This document shows positions 1-5,846 of a stretch of 6,993 nt of DNA, one piece after another. How positions within the stretch are numbered: position 1 is the stretch's first letter; each line of letters starts with the position of its first letter. Below the pieces are notes generated by a model. That model was not told the origin of the DNA. It worked only from the letters and a program-made list of their open reading frames with translations, and did no database searches. Where the stretch lies: positions 1 to 6,993 of the forward strand of contig DCGW01000057.1 of assembly GCA_002315335.1 (NCBI GenBank). Reading direction: 5' to 3'. This stretch comes from Firmicutes bacterium UBA1768 (GTDB taxonomy: Bacteria > Bacillota > Clostridia > Peptostreptococcales > Anaerovoracaceae). The position numbers and the translations under genes are program-made.

Positions 1-156
1 CAGAGTACCAATATCAATATAAATGTAAAACGCATTAGGGTTTTTAAGGTAACCAAATTCACGCATAAACTTTCCGCTGTAACCAATAAAATACTTGTCG
101 TTAACAAACTCACCTGCATCAATCAGTCTTAATTCATTAATATCTGTTTTTCTCAT
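1..156 (-). CDS. Small protein of unknown family, partial (left paralog)
   Basis: I do not recognise this family. The visible part is the first 52 codons; the reading frame is open to the window edge, so the C-terminus is missing. The start is ATG at 156-154, with an AGGAG ribosome binding site at 164-168, 7 nt upstream. The N-terminus reads MRKTDINELRLIDAGEFVND and matches the neighbouring gene (334-549) at about 13 of the first 19 positions: MRK, D, ELRL, AG and FVN are shared. After that the two proteins differ, with only a Y-x-G match around residues 25-27. No signal peptide, cysteine pair or membrane segment is seen. It has its own promoter at 221-247 and is separated from the upstream paralog by a terminator, so the two are probably separate transcription units. 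The real-gene call rests on the ribosome site, the promoter and the paralogy. Confidence 0.75.
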   Translation of the reverse strand, partial: MRKTDINELRLIDAGEFVNDKYFIGYSGKFMREFGYLKNPNAFYIYIDIGTL

Positions 157-220
157 ACGTAAACTCCTATTCTTTCTTTGAATCGTTGTTTCTTAATTAC
201 AGTTTTTGTGTATATCAATT

Positions 221-247
221 CTATTATGGAATCTGTATGGGATGCAA
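221..247 (-). promoter_or_regulatory. Promoter of left small paralog
   Basis: On the minus strand there is a -35-like TTGCAT (247-242), a 15-nt spacer and a -10-like TAATAG (226-221). The boxes and flanks (AAAAAG before, AAT after) recur in the same order ahead of the second paralog at 634-661, which is the main support, since the spacer is shorter than ideal. The predicted leader to the ATG at 156 is about 58 nt. Confidence 0.5.
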
Positions 248-284
248 GACGCTTTTTGAAATACTATTTCTTATTTACAAAATT

Positions 285-308
285 AAAACTCCGGGAAGCC
301 GGAGTTTT
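285..308 (-). terminator. Intrinsic terminator of the 334-549 gene
   Basis: A perfect 10-bp inverted repeat, AAAACTCCGG and CCGGAGTTTT, flanks a 4-nt loop. Read on the minus strand the stem ends in TTTT and is followed by AATTTTG, as in a rho-independent terminator. It lies 25 nt past the stop codon of the upstream small gene. On the plus strand the stem runs into a G-rich stretch, so it should act mainly for the minus strand. Confidence 0.85.
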
Positions 309-333
309 GGGGGTTAATGGCGTTAGAATTATA

Positions 334-549
334 CTAGTGTAATAATTCTTTAATAAATCCGATTAATGTATAACCGTATTTATTAAATGAATACGCGAAA
401 GATTCAAAATCAAACATAAATTCAAAATCATGATCTTCTTTATCATAAGTAAAATCAAGCAAGTAACCATCGTAACTAAACTCGGTATCGTTATTTACAA
501 ACCCACCAGCTTCAACTAATCTCAATTCAGCACTATCAATTTTTCTCAT
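334..549 (-). CDS. Small acidic, aromatic-rich protein of unknown family (right paralog)
   Basis: A 71-residue protein I do not recognise. The frame is open further upstream (a possible ATG at 591), but ATG at 549-547 is chosen because AAAGGAG lies 6 nt before it and because the product then aligns from residue 1 with the paralog at 1-156. The N-terminus MRKIDSAELRLVEAGGFVNN is the conserved part. The rest (about residues 20-71) is rich in Asp, Glu, Phe and Tyr (alternating F-D/E-F around residues 41-50) and ends in a short hydrophobic helix-like segment, GYTLIGFIKELLH. It has no signal peptide, cysteine or transmembrane segment. It is transcribed from the promoter at 634-661 through a leader with a possible hairpin and ends at the terminator at 285-308. 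It could be an intracellular small acidic protein, an immunity-like protein or a secreted peptide precursor; nothing visible decides this. Confidence 0.8.
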   Translation of the reverse strand: MRKIDSAELRLVEAGGFVNNDTEFSYDGYLLDFTYDKEDHDFEFMFDFESFAYSFNKYGYTLIGFIKELLH

Positions 550-565
550 AATTATCTCCTTTCTT

Positions 566-591
566 TTGCAATCATAGTATTGCGATTGCAA
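566..591 (-). promoter_or_regulatory. Hairpin in the leader of the right paralog
   Basis: An 8-bp perfect inverted repeat, TTGCAATC and GATTGCAA, with a 10-nt loop sits just upstream of the AAAGGAG ribosome site (555-561) of the 334-549 gene, inside its transcribed leader. It could be an RNA hairpin affecting translation or a protein-binding site in DNA. No equivalent is seen ahead of the left paralog. Confidence 0.4.
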
Positions 592-633
592 GTCTGCGTA
601 AATCTACACACGCTTTTCTTTTACAAACCCATT

Positions 634-661
634 CTATTACAAAATCGGGGGGGGTATGCAA
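634..661 (-). promoter_or_regulatory. Promoter of right paralog with G8 tract in spacer
   Basis: On the minus strand there is TTGCAT (661-656), a 16-nt spacer and TAATAG (639-634), followed by AAT. The same boxes occur ahead of the left paralog. Eight of the 16 spacer bases are one homopolymer (G at 647-654 on the plus strand, C on the transcribed reading). The expected start of transcription is near 627, giving a leader of about 78 nt. Confidence 0.55.
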
Positions 662-695
662 GTACTTTTTTATTACATTCTTCCGTTTTTTATAC

Positions 696-724
696 TGGAA
701 AAAATGTGAGTTTTCTTATATAAT
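696..724 (+). promoter_or_regulatory. Promoter of the membrane protein-aldolase-mtnA operon
   Basis: A perfect -10 box TATAAT at 719-724 is preceded by TGGAAA at 696-701 (four of six consensus bases) with an ideal 17-nt spacer. Transcription should start near 731, about 48 nt before the ATG at 779. It is divergent from the minus-strand promoter at 634-661; the two cores are about 35 bp apart. Confidence 0.6.
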
Positions 725-778
725 AAATTGTCATGGATAAATCTTCTTTCCGTGATAGATTGATCAGGGGTATGAATT

Positions 779-1246
779 ATGATAAAGCAATTGGCTTTGG
801 TATTTTTGATGTCCATGGTTCCTGTGTTGGAGCTCAGAGCATCAATACCTATGGGATTAGCGATGGACCTGCCTGCTGTTCAGGTATGGTTTGTGAGCAT
901 GATAGGAAATATGCTTCCAGTACCATTTATTATGGTCTTTGTTCGTCGCATATTAGAGTGGATGAAAAACAAAGAAGGCTGGCTTGGGAAAATAGAATCT
1001 TTTCTTGAAGAAAAAGCAGCAAAGGGTGCCTCAAAGTTTTATAGCTATACGATGTTTGGCCTATTCATCTTTGTCGCAATACCTTTACCGGGAACCGGAG
1101 CATGGACAGGAGCTCTTGTAGCGGCAATGTTAAACCTTCGTATAAAGAACTCCGTTTTAACAATATTTGCCGGAGTGTTGGCAGCATCACTGATTGTGCT
1201 TTGTATTTCTGCGGGCGTTTTTGCTGGAGTTTCAGCTATTTTATAA
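779..1246 (+). CDS. Small multidrug export family membrane protein (COG2426 type)
   Basis: A 155-residue inner-membrane protein of the family named 'putative small multi-drug export protein' (COG2426, Sm_multidrug_ex). The name is historical and no substrate is established. About four hydrophobic segments are seen, near residues 1-28, 33-55, 90-117 and 124-153, with a charged amphipathic loop (about 56-86) between the halves. Two family-typical Pro/Gly motifs are present: LELRASIP at 17-24 in the first half and AIPLPGTGAWTG at 100-111 in the second. Their parallel placement suggests an inverted or duplicated arrangement. Start: ATG at 779 with AGGGG at 766-770, 8 nt upstream. Another ATG at 772 is in a different frame that lacks the motifs. 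It is the first gene after the promoter at 696-724, and the aldolase gene follows 23 nt later, so they are probably co-transcribed. Family assignment is firm; function is open. Confidence 0.85.
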   Translation: MIKQLALVFLMSMVPVLELRASIPMGLAMDLPAVQVWFVSMIGNMLPVPFIMVFVRRILEWMKNKEGWLGKIESFLEEKAAKGASKFYSYTMFGLFIFVAIPLPGTGAWTGALVAAMLNLRIKNSVLTIFAGVLAASLIVLCISAGVFAGVSAIL

Positions 1247-1269
1247 TATTATTTTCAGGTGTAAAAAGT

Positions 1270-1908
1270 ATGGAATATATTAGTGAAGCAGAAGGCCGAA
1301 GCCTTATCTGCGAAATAGGGCGCCGTATGTATGGCCGTGGTTTTGTGGCAGCAAACGACGGAAATATCTCGGTGTTAATAGGAAAAAATGAAGTGCTCTG
1401 CACCCCAACAGGCGTTTCCAAGGGCTTCATGTCCGGGGAAGACCTGATAGTTATAGACAGGACTGGAAACAAATTAAGGGGAAAAGGAGAACCGTCCTCA
1501 GAGATGAAGCTCCATCTTAAGATTTATGAGTTAAATGAGACTGCTAAGGCTGTGGTACATGCACATCCAGTAAATGCAACAGCACTGTCTGTTGCGGGGC
1601 TTTCACTGGAAAAGCCTATTCTTACTGAATCTGTTGTTAGTGTAGGACCTGTTCCGTTGGCTCCTTATGCAACTGCAGGAACGGACGAGGTGCCAGAGGC
1701 GGCAGCACCGTATTGTAAGGATTATAAAGCATTACTTCTTGCAAACCACGGAGCGGTGACCTGGGATGCGGACCTGATGAAGGCATGGTACAGAATGGAA
1801 AGCCTCGAGCAGTCTGCAGAGATTTTTATTAAAGCCGAGTTCGTTATAGGTAAGGTGAACTATCTTGACGATGAAAAGGTAAGAAAGCTGAAAGAACGAT
1901 ATGAATAG
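1270..1908 (+). CDS. Class II aldolase (L-fuculose-phosphate aldolase family), probably for a 5-deoxy/methylthio-pentulose-1-phosphate
   Basis: A 212-residue zinc-dependent aldolase of the class II aldolase/adducin family, a normal length for fuculose-1-phosphate aldolases. The expected zinc and catalytic residues are present: Glu78 in PSSE (matching Glu73 of E. coli FucA), His97 and His99 in VVHAHP, and His160 in [10 protein letters not shown]. The phosphate-binding pieces are also there: AANDGNIS (27-34), TPTGVSKG (45-52) and the Ser-Ser of PSSE. Start: ATG at 1270 with a modest AGGTG at 1257-1261; the frame is open further upstream but only in overlap with the preceding gene. The mtnA start overlaps its last 8 bp, so translation is probably coupled. 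By family the reaction is retro-aldol cleavage of a ketose-1-phosphate to dihydroxyacetone phosphate plus an aldehyde. The mtnA partner points to 5-methylthioribulose-1-phosphate or 5-deoxyribulose-1-phosphate as substrate (DrdA/Ald2-like), rather than fuculose or rhamnulose phosphate. The substrate is inference. Confidence 0.9.
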   Translation: MEYISEAEGRSLICEIGRRMYGRGFVAANDGNISVLIGKNEVLCTPTGVSKGFMSGEDLIVIDRTGNKLRGKGEPSSEMKLHLKIYELNETAKAVVHAHPVNATALSVAGLSLEKPILTESVVSVGPVPLAPYATAGTDEVPEAAAPYCKDYKALLLANHGAVTWDADLMKAWYRMESLEQSAEIFIKAEFVIGKVNYLDDEKVRKLKERYE

Positions 1909-3004
1909 TTTTTTTGATTATAAAACCGTCGAACTGACGGAGAAAAATGGGCTGCCGGCCCTGAAGATTTTGGACCAGACTTTGCTGCCCAACAAAGTTG
2001 AATATCTTGAGCTTAACACGCCGGAGTCAATATTTGATGCGATATATAAGCTGAGGGTCAGAGGAGCTCCTGCAATTGGCGTTGCTGCAGGCTATGCGGT
2101 TTATGTTCTAACTGCAATTGAGGCTGACAGGCTGGAAAAGGAAACCGGTGCGGAAACCTCTCCGGAGCTGATGACCTTTCTTGATGAAACTGCGGACTAT
2201 CTTATTAGTGCGAGACCTACAGCTGTTAACCTTGAATGGGCGGTTAAGAGAGTAGTAAAGGCTGCTAAGGCTGCTGAAAAGGACTTTAATTTCAAAGCAG
2301 TAACGGGTGGAATAACCGAGCATGGGGTTGGACTCAACCTGAGAGTTGTAAGGGCTCTCAAGGAAGAAGCAGCAGCAATTCATACCGAAGACATTGAAAT
2401 GTGCCGTAAAATAGGCGAAAACGGACTTGAGCTATTAAAGCCGGGAATGGGAATTCTGACTCACTGCAATGCCGGAGCGCTGGCAACCTCGGGAATAGGA
2501 ACCGCTCTCGCGCCGATATACTGCGGTCACGAAAAAGGATATGATTTCAAAGTCTATGCCGATGAAACAAGGCCGCTGCTTCAGGGCGCAAGGCTTACCT
2601 CGTGGGAGATGAGCCGCGCAGGAGTTGATGTGACGCTTATTTGCGACAATATGGCATCAACCGTTATGAAGCAGGGGAAAATCCAGGCTGTTATCACAGG
2701 GGCGGACAGAATAGCTGCTAACGGAGATGCTGCCAATAAAATAGGAACCTCCGGAGTAGCCATACTCGCTAAGGAGTACGGTATTCCTTTCTATGTTGCT
2801 GCACCTTCCTCAACCATAGATGAAAGCTGCGAGTCGGGAGTTGATATTGTCATAGAAGAACGACCTGGTGAGGAGATATATAAAGCCTGGTACGAAAAAC
2901 CTATGGCTCCTGAGGGGGTTAAGACCTTTAACCCGGCCTTTGATGTTACAGACCATAAATACATTGCTGGTATTATAACCGAAAAAGGCATATGGAGGCC
3001 GTAA
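1901..3004 (+). CDS. mtnA: S-methyl-5-thioribose-1-phosphate isomerase (or 5-deoxyribose-1-phosphate isomerase)
   Basis: A 367-residue member of the MtnA/eIF2B-like isomerase family, which converts an aldose-1-phosphate with a modified C5 to the ketose-1-phosphate in the cytoplasm. Motifs in order: LDQTLLP (25-30), [17 protein letters not shown] (51-67), [13 protein letters not shown] (103-115), [12 protein letters not shown] (185-196) with the catalytic cysteine at 189, [18 protein letters not shown] (219-236), ICDNMA with the catalytic aspartate at 249, and [18 protein letters not shown] (266-282). The two catalytic residues match Cys160 and Asp240 of Bacillus subtilis MtnA. It is slightly longer than usual (about 345-355), apparently from extra residues around 125-148. 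ATG at 1901 lies inside the end of the aldolase gene with no clear Shine-Dalgarno site, so translational coupling is likely. The aldolase directly upstream can consume its product. Whether the in vivo substrate carries a methylthio group or is the 5-deoxy sugar cannot be told from sequence. Confidence 0.92.
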   Translation: MNSFFDYKTVELTEKNGLPALKILDQTLLPNKVEYLELNTPESIFDAIYKLRVRGAPAIGVAAGYAVYVLTAIEADRLEKETGAETSPELMTFLDETADYLISARPTAVNLEWAVKRVVKAAKAAEKDFNFKAVTGGITEHGVGLNLRVVRALKEEAAAIHTEDIEMCRKIGENGLELLKPGMGILTHCNAGALATSGIGTALAPIYCGHEKGYDFKVYADETRPLLQGARLTSWEMSRAGVDVTLICDNMASTVMKQGKIQAVITGADRIAANGDAANKIGTSGVAILAKEYGIPFYVAAPSSTIDESCESGVDIVIEERPGEEIYKAWYEKPMAPEGVKTFNPAFDVTDHKYIAGIITEKGIWRP

Positions 3005-3120
3005 AAGCTAATGTGGGGCTGTTTCCGGTTTTTGGAAATATTTACATTTTTTACCACAGATAGAATTGATGAAAATCCTATAGAGGATGAAGATAAATTT
3101 GCATAAATAAGGAGAAAACC
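3005..3120 (+). other. Gap between mtnA and the MoxR gene
   Basis: This 116-nt gap holds a weak hairpin, TTTCC (3022-3026) with GGAAA (3034-3038), followed after a few bases by a T run (3047-3052); it is a poor terminator candidate. A second perfect hairpin or palindrome, ATCCT-ATAG-AGGAT, lies at 3075-3088. The ribosome binding site of the next gene, AAGGAG at 3109-3114, is strong. I find no convincing -35/-10 pair, so it is unclear whether region 3 is transcribed with mtnA or separately. Confidence 0.4.
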
Positions 3121-4005
3121 ATGTCTAAAAACAAGATGAAAGATATAAGCAACTTCAAGGGAAGCTCAAGCTATGTAGTTTCAAGAGAGCTCATGAATTC
3201 AGTTAATGTTGCGGTAGCGCTTCAGAAGCCGCTTCTCATAAAGGGTGAGCCGGGCACAGGAAAAACCATGCTTGCAGAAGCTATTGCAGAATCAATGGAT
3301 AAAGAGCTGATTATATGGAATATCAAGTCAACAACTAAAGCTCAGGAGGGTCTCTATGTATATGATACGGTACAGAGACTTTACGATTCACAGTTCGGCG
3401 AGGGCGATGTTTCCGACATCAAAAAGTACATTAAGCTCGGCAAGCTCGGAGAAGCCTTTACCTCAGAAAAGCAGGTTGTAATGCTCATTGACGAAATAGA
3501 TAAGGCTGACCTCGAGTTTCCCAACGACCTTCTCTGGGAGCTCGATAAAATGGAATTCCATATTCCGGAAACCAAGGAAACCATCAGCGCAAAGCAGCGT
3601 CCTATTGTAATTATTACTTCAAATGCCGAAAAAGAGCTGCCTGATGCTTTCTTAAGAAGGTGTATTTTCCACTACATCGAATTCCCTGATGCGGAAAAAA
3701 TGGAAGAAATTGTAAGAGTTCACTATCCTGATATCGAAAGCAAGCTTTTAGCTGCAGCTATGGAAGCCTTTTACTGGATAAGAGACCTCAAGGATGTTCA
3801 GAAAAAACCGAGCACAAGCGAACTCTTAGACTGGCTGCAGGCTCTGACACTTAGCGGCATTTCTGTTGACAGAATTACTACAGAAATTCCTTTCTTAGGT
3901 GTACTGCTCAAGAAAAATCAGGACCTCGACACTATTTTTGATGTAAAGAGCCGAAAGGGAAATACTAACGGCAGCTATAATAACTCCGGTTACAGGTGGA
4001 GATAG
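3121..4005 (+). CDS. MoxR-type AAA+ ATPase
   Basis: A 294-residue AAA+ ATPase of the MoxR type, expected to act in the cytoplasm as a chaperone-like remodelling factor for or with its VWA partner. Visible motifs: Walker A GEPGTGKT at 42-49, Walker B VVMLIDEID at 119-127, sensor-1 Asn168 in IITSNAEKELPDAF, and an arginine-finger candidate Arg179-Arg180 in FLRRC. The region after about residue 195 is the helical lid, with PSTSELLDWLQAL (231-243) as the sensor-2-like segment. The last 20 or so residues are Ser/Asn/Gly-rich and look disordered. Start: ATG at 3121 with AAGGAG 6 nt upstream. The VWA gene begins 6 nt after the stop, the usual order for this ATPase-VWA pair. The family assignment is firm, but clients of this subgroup are not known, so no specific function is claimed. 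Confidence 0.9.
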   Translation: MSKNKMKDISNFKGSSSYVVSRELMNSVNVAVALQKPLLIKGEPGTGKTMLAEAIAESMDKELIIWNIKSTTKAQEGLYVYDTVQRLYDSQFGEGDVSDIKKYIKLGKLGEAFTSEKQVVMLIDEIDKADLEFPNDLLWELDKMEFHIPETKETISAKQRPIVIITSNAEKELPDAFLRRCIFHYIEFPDAEKMEEIVRVHYPDIESKLLAAAMEAFYWIRDLKDVQKKPSTSELLDWLQALTLSGISVDRITTEIPFLGVLLKKNQDLDTIFDVKSRKGNTNGSYNNSGYRWR

Positions 4006-4011
4006 GGCATT

Positions 4012-5208
4012 ATGTTTATAGATTTTTTCTACTTAATCAGGTCCAAGGGGCTCAAGGTTTCAATTAATGAATGGATGACATTGATTGAAGCTCTGGACAA
4101 GGGGCTTTGCCGTTCAAGCCTTGTGGATTTCTACTATCTTTGCCGCGCTGTAGTGGTAAAGAGTGAGGCGGACTTCGATAAATTCGACATAGCCTTTGCC
4201 GAATTTTTTGACGGAGTTGAAACTGCGGACGATATTCCTGATGAGGTCTGGAAGTGGCTCGACGAGGAAATAAGGCCGGCAGAATTTATTGATGCTTTAA
4301 GGCAGCGCTTCCCGCAGTATGAACTTGACGAGCTTATGAAGATGCTTGAGGAGCGGCTTCAGGAACAGACAGAGGCTCATATGGGAGGAAATTACTGGGT
4401 TGGTACAGGCGGAACATCAGTCTTTGGACACAACGGCTATAACCCGGCGGGAATAAGAGTGGGCGGAGAGTCCAGACACCGTTCTGCTGTAAAGGTTGCA
4501 GGCGAAAGAAATTTCCGAGACTTCAGACAGGACAACATTTTAGATACAAGACAGTTTCAGATGGCATTCCGAAAGCTCAGACAGTTTTCCTCAAGAGTCG
4601 ATGCAGAAAGGACGGAGCTTGATGTAGAGGCTACTGTTCAGGAAACCTGTGACAATGCGGGTCTATTGAGTCTGGTGTTTGAAAAGCCGAGACAGAATAC
4701 CGTTAAGGTTCTGCTGCTCTTCGATTCCGACGGATCGATGACTCCGTATTCACATATGTGCAGCATGCTCTTTCAGGCGGCGGATAAATCAAACCACTTC
4801 AAGGATTTGAAAACCTATTACTTCCACAACTGCATTTACGACCATCTTTATGAAACTCCGAACTGCAGGTGGGGCGATTGGATAGATACGAACTGGGTTT
4901 TCAGAAACCTTTCGAGCGAATATAAGGTTATTATTGTAGGCGATGCATCTATGGCTCCGAGTGAGCTGATGAGCAGAGGCGGAAGCAATTATTACAGTCA
5001 TTGGAACGAGGAACCGGGCATCGAGTGGCTCAGTAAATTCAAGCGTCACTTCGACCATGTTGTGTGGCTCAATCCTATAAAACAGGAGTATTGGGAATAT
5101 GATTACGGCTGTTTTACCATCGACAGGATTGGAAATCTGTTCCCGATGTATGAATTAACAATTGATGGTCTAGAAAATGCGATTAAAAAGTTGCTAGTCG
5201 CAAGATAA
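4012..5208 (+). CDS. VWA-domain protein, COG3825/CoxE-like, partner of the MoxR ATPase
   Basis: A 398-residue protein with an alpha-helical N-terminal half (about 1-125), a Gly-rich linker (GTGGTSVFGHNGYNPAGI, 131-148) and a C-terminal von Willebrand A domain (about 230-398). The linker and the segments KTYYFHNCIYDHLYET (267-282), VIIVGDASMAP (306-316) and VVWLNP (350-355) are typical of the uncharacterised COG3825 group that travels with MoxR ATPases. The metal-site loop reads FDSDGSM (237-243): Asp238 and Ser242 fit the DxSxS pattern, but the middle serine is Asp240. No signal peptide or membrane helix is seen, so it is probably cytoplasmic. ATG at 4012 follows the ATPase stop by 6 nt, with GGTGGAG at 3995-4001 inside the end of the ATPase gene as a likely ribosome site. 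By analogy with other MoxR-VWA pairs it may bind a substrate protein or metal-enzyme precursor; the client is not evident here. Confidence 0.85.
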   Translation: MFIDFFYLIRSKGLKVSINEWMTLIEALDKGLCRSSLVDFYYLCRAVVVKSEADFDKFDIAFAEFFDGVETADDIPDEVWKWLDEEIRPAEFIDALRQRFPQYELDELMKMLEERLQEQTEAHMGGNYWVGTGGTSVFGHNGYNPAGIRVGGESRHRSAVKVAGERNFRDFRQDNILDTRQFQMAFRKLRQFSSRVDAERTELDVEATVQETCDNAGLLSLVFEKPRQNTVKVLLLFDSDGSMTPYSHMCSMLFQAADKSNHFKDLKTYYFHNCIYDHLYETPNCRWGDWIDTNWVFRNLSSEYKVIIVGDASMAPSELMSRGGSNYYSHWNEEPGIEWLSKFKRHFDHVVWLNPIKQEYWEYDYGCFTIDRIGNLFPMYELTIDGLENAIKKLLVAR

Positions 5209-5219
5209 TGTGGTATACT
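5191..5219 (+). promoter_or_regulatory. Promoter of nrdR inside the end of the VWA gene
   Basis: TTGCTA at 5191-5196, an exact 17-nt spacer and TATACT at 5214-5219, with an extended -10 TG at 5211-5212. The -35 box and part of the spacer lie in the last codons of the VWA gene. Transcription should start near 5226, about 59 nt before the nrdR ATG. This suggests nrdR (and perhaps cmk) is expressed independently of the ATPase-VWA pair. Confidence 0.65.
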
Positions 5220-5247
5220 ATCGTTTGAAGTAATAAAATCTAATGTG

Positions 5248-5264
5248 TCGGCCCTGAAAGCCGA
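5248..5264 (+). promoter_or_regulatory. Small hairpin in the nrdR leader
   Basis: TCGGC (5248-5252) and GCCGA (5260-5264) can pair around a 7-nt loop, 8 nt before the nrdR ribosome site. It lacks a T run, so it is not a terminator; it may only be a stabilising leader structure. Confidence 0.3.
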
Positions 5265-5272
5265 AGAGAAAC

Positions 5273-5276
5273 GGAG
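5273..5276 (+). promoter_or_regulatory. Ribosome binding site that sets the nrdR start
   Basis: GGAG at 5273-5276 is 8 nt before ATG at 5285. An in-frame GTG at 5276 overlaps this site and has no ribosome site of its own, so the ATG is the better start; it also gives the N-terminus MKCPFC usual for NrdR. Confidence 0.7.
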
Positions 5277-5284
5277 TGAATGCT

Positions 5285-5755
5285 ATGAAGTGTCCATTTT
5301 GCGAAAATTCAGAAACAAAGGTTATAGACTCTCGTCCGACAGAGGAAGGTCATGCAATAAGAAGAAGGCGTGAGTGCGAAAGCTGCAAAAAAAGATTTAC
5401 AACCTACGAAAAGGTAGAAGAAATTCCTTTGGTTGTAATTAAAAAAGACGGAAGCAGAGAGGTTTTCGACAGAAATAAGGTTCTAAACGGAATTATTAAG
5501 GCCTGCGAAAAGAGACCTGTTGACCTTGAAGCTATTGAGGGCATTGTCATCGATATAGAACGAGGCCTCAATAACATGATGGAAAAAGAAATTAAAACTA
5601 CTGTTATCGGTGAGGTTATTATGGACCACCTTATTAACCTTGACGAGGTTGCATATGTAAGATTTGCTTCTGTTTACAGAGACTTTAAGGATGTAAACAC
5701 ATTTATTGCCGAAATAGAAAAGCTAATGGAAAAGAGCAAGCACCTGCACGGCTAA
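5285..5755 (+). CDS. nrdR: Transcriptional repressor NrdR
   Basis: A 156-residue NrdR, the nucleotide-sensing repressor of ribonucleotide reductase operons. The N-terminal zinc ribbon has Cys3, Cys6, Cys31 and Cys34 (CPFC and CESC), with the basic DNA-binding stretch IRRRREC between the pairs. An ATP-cone domain follows at about residues 46-136, beginning [19 protein letters not shown], as in NrdR and in the allosteric domain of the reductase. The length is normal (about 150-160). It has its own promoter at 5191-5219. No ribonucleotide reductase gene is in the window, and I saw no convincing paired NrdR boxes in the gaps, so its targets are elsewhere. The next gene, cmk, makes CDP and dCDP, and CDP is a reductase substrate, which makes the adjacency sensible though not proof of co-regulation. 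Confidence 0.96.
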   Translation: MKCPFCENSETKVIDSRPTEEGHAIRRRRECESCKKRFTTYEKVEEIPLVVIKKDGSREVFDRNKVLNGIIKACEKRPVDLEAIEGIVIDIERGLNNMMEKEIKTTVIGEVIMDHLINLDEVAYVRFASVYRDFKDVNTFIAEIEKLMEKSKHLHG

Positions 5756-5830
5756 GGTGAGCTCAAAATCAACTCAGATAAAGCGAATCTCAGTCCTGCA
5801 CCTTAACCAGAGGGGCGGGTACCTTCGGTT
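5753..5830 (+). promoter_or_regulatory. Structured leader between nrdR and cmk
   Basis: In the gap after nrdR, TAAGGTG (5753-5759, including the stop codon) can pair with CACCTTA (5799-5805). The adjoining segment AACCAGAGG (5805-5813) can pair with CCTTCGGTT (5822-5830) with one mismatch and one G-T pair. A second ACCTT copy at 5821-5825 could compete for the first strand, so alternative folds are possible. It matches no riboswitch consensus I know and has no terminal T run. Confidence 0.35.
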
Positions 5831-5846
5831 CTCAAATATTGAAAAA

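Noticed and set aside
226..342. 38-residue plus-strand frame beginning at ATG 226
   Set aside because: It runs through the minus-strand promoter and the terminator stem and has no ribosome site.
733..1008. 91-codon plus-strand frame starting just after the TATAAT box
   Set aside because: It overlaps the COG2426 gene in another frame, has no ribosome binding site and its product shows no family motif, while the 779 frame carries the conserved membrane motifs.
1102..1269. Upstream extension of the aldolase frame by 56 residues
   Set aside because: It lies within the COG2426 gene, and the family's N-terminus begins near [10 protein letters not shown] at 1270, which also has a ribosome site.
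2108..2383. Minus-strand frames opposite mtnA, the MoxR, VWA and cmk genes
   Set aside because: They are antisense shadows of well-identified genes, without ribosome sites or recognisable products.
3011..3106. 31-residue frame between mtnA and the MoxR gene with an acidic C-terminal half
   Set aside because: It has no Shine-Dalgarno sequence and an unremarkable product; it covers a weak hairpin and a palindrome. It could be a small peptide, but nothing in this sequence supports that.
5814..5830. GGGTACC-like stretch before cmk suggesting a T-box antiterminator
   Set aside because: The T-box consensus is not matched, no terminator follows, and cmk is not a usual T-box target.
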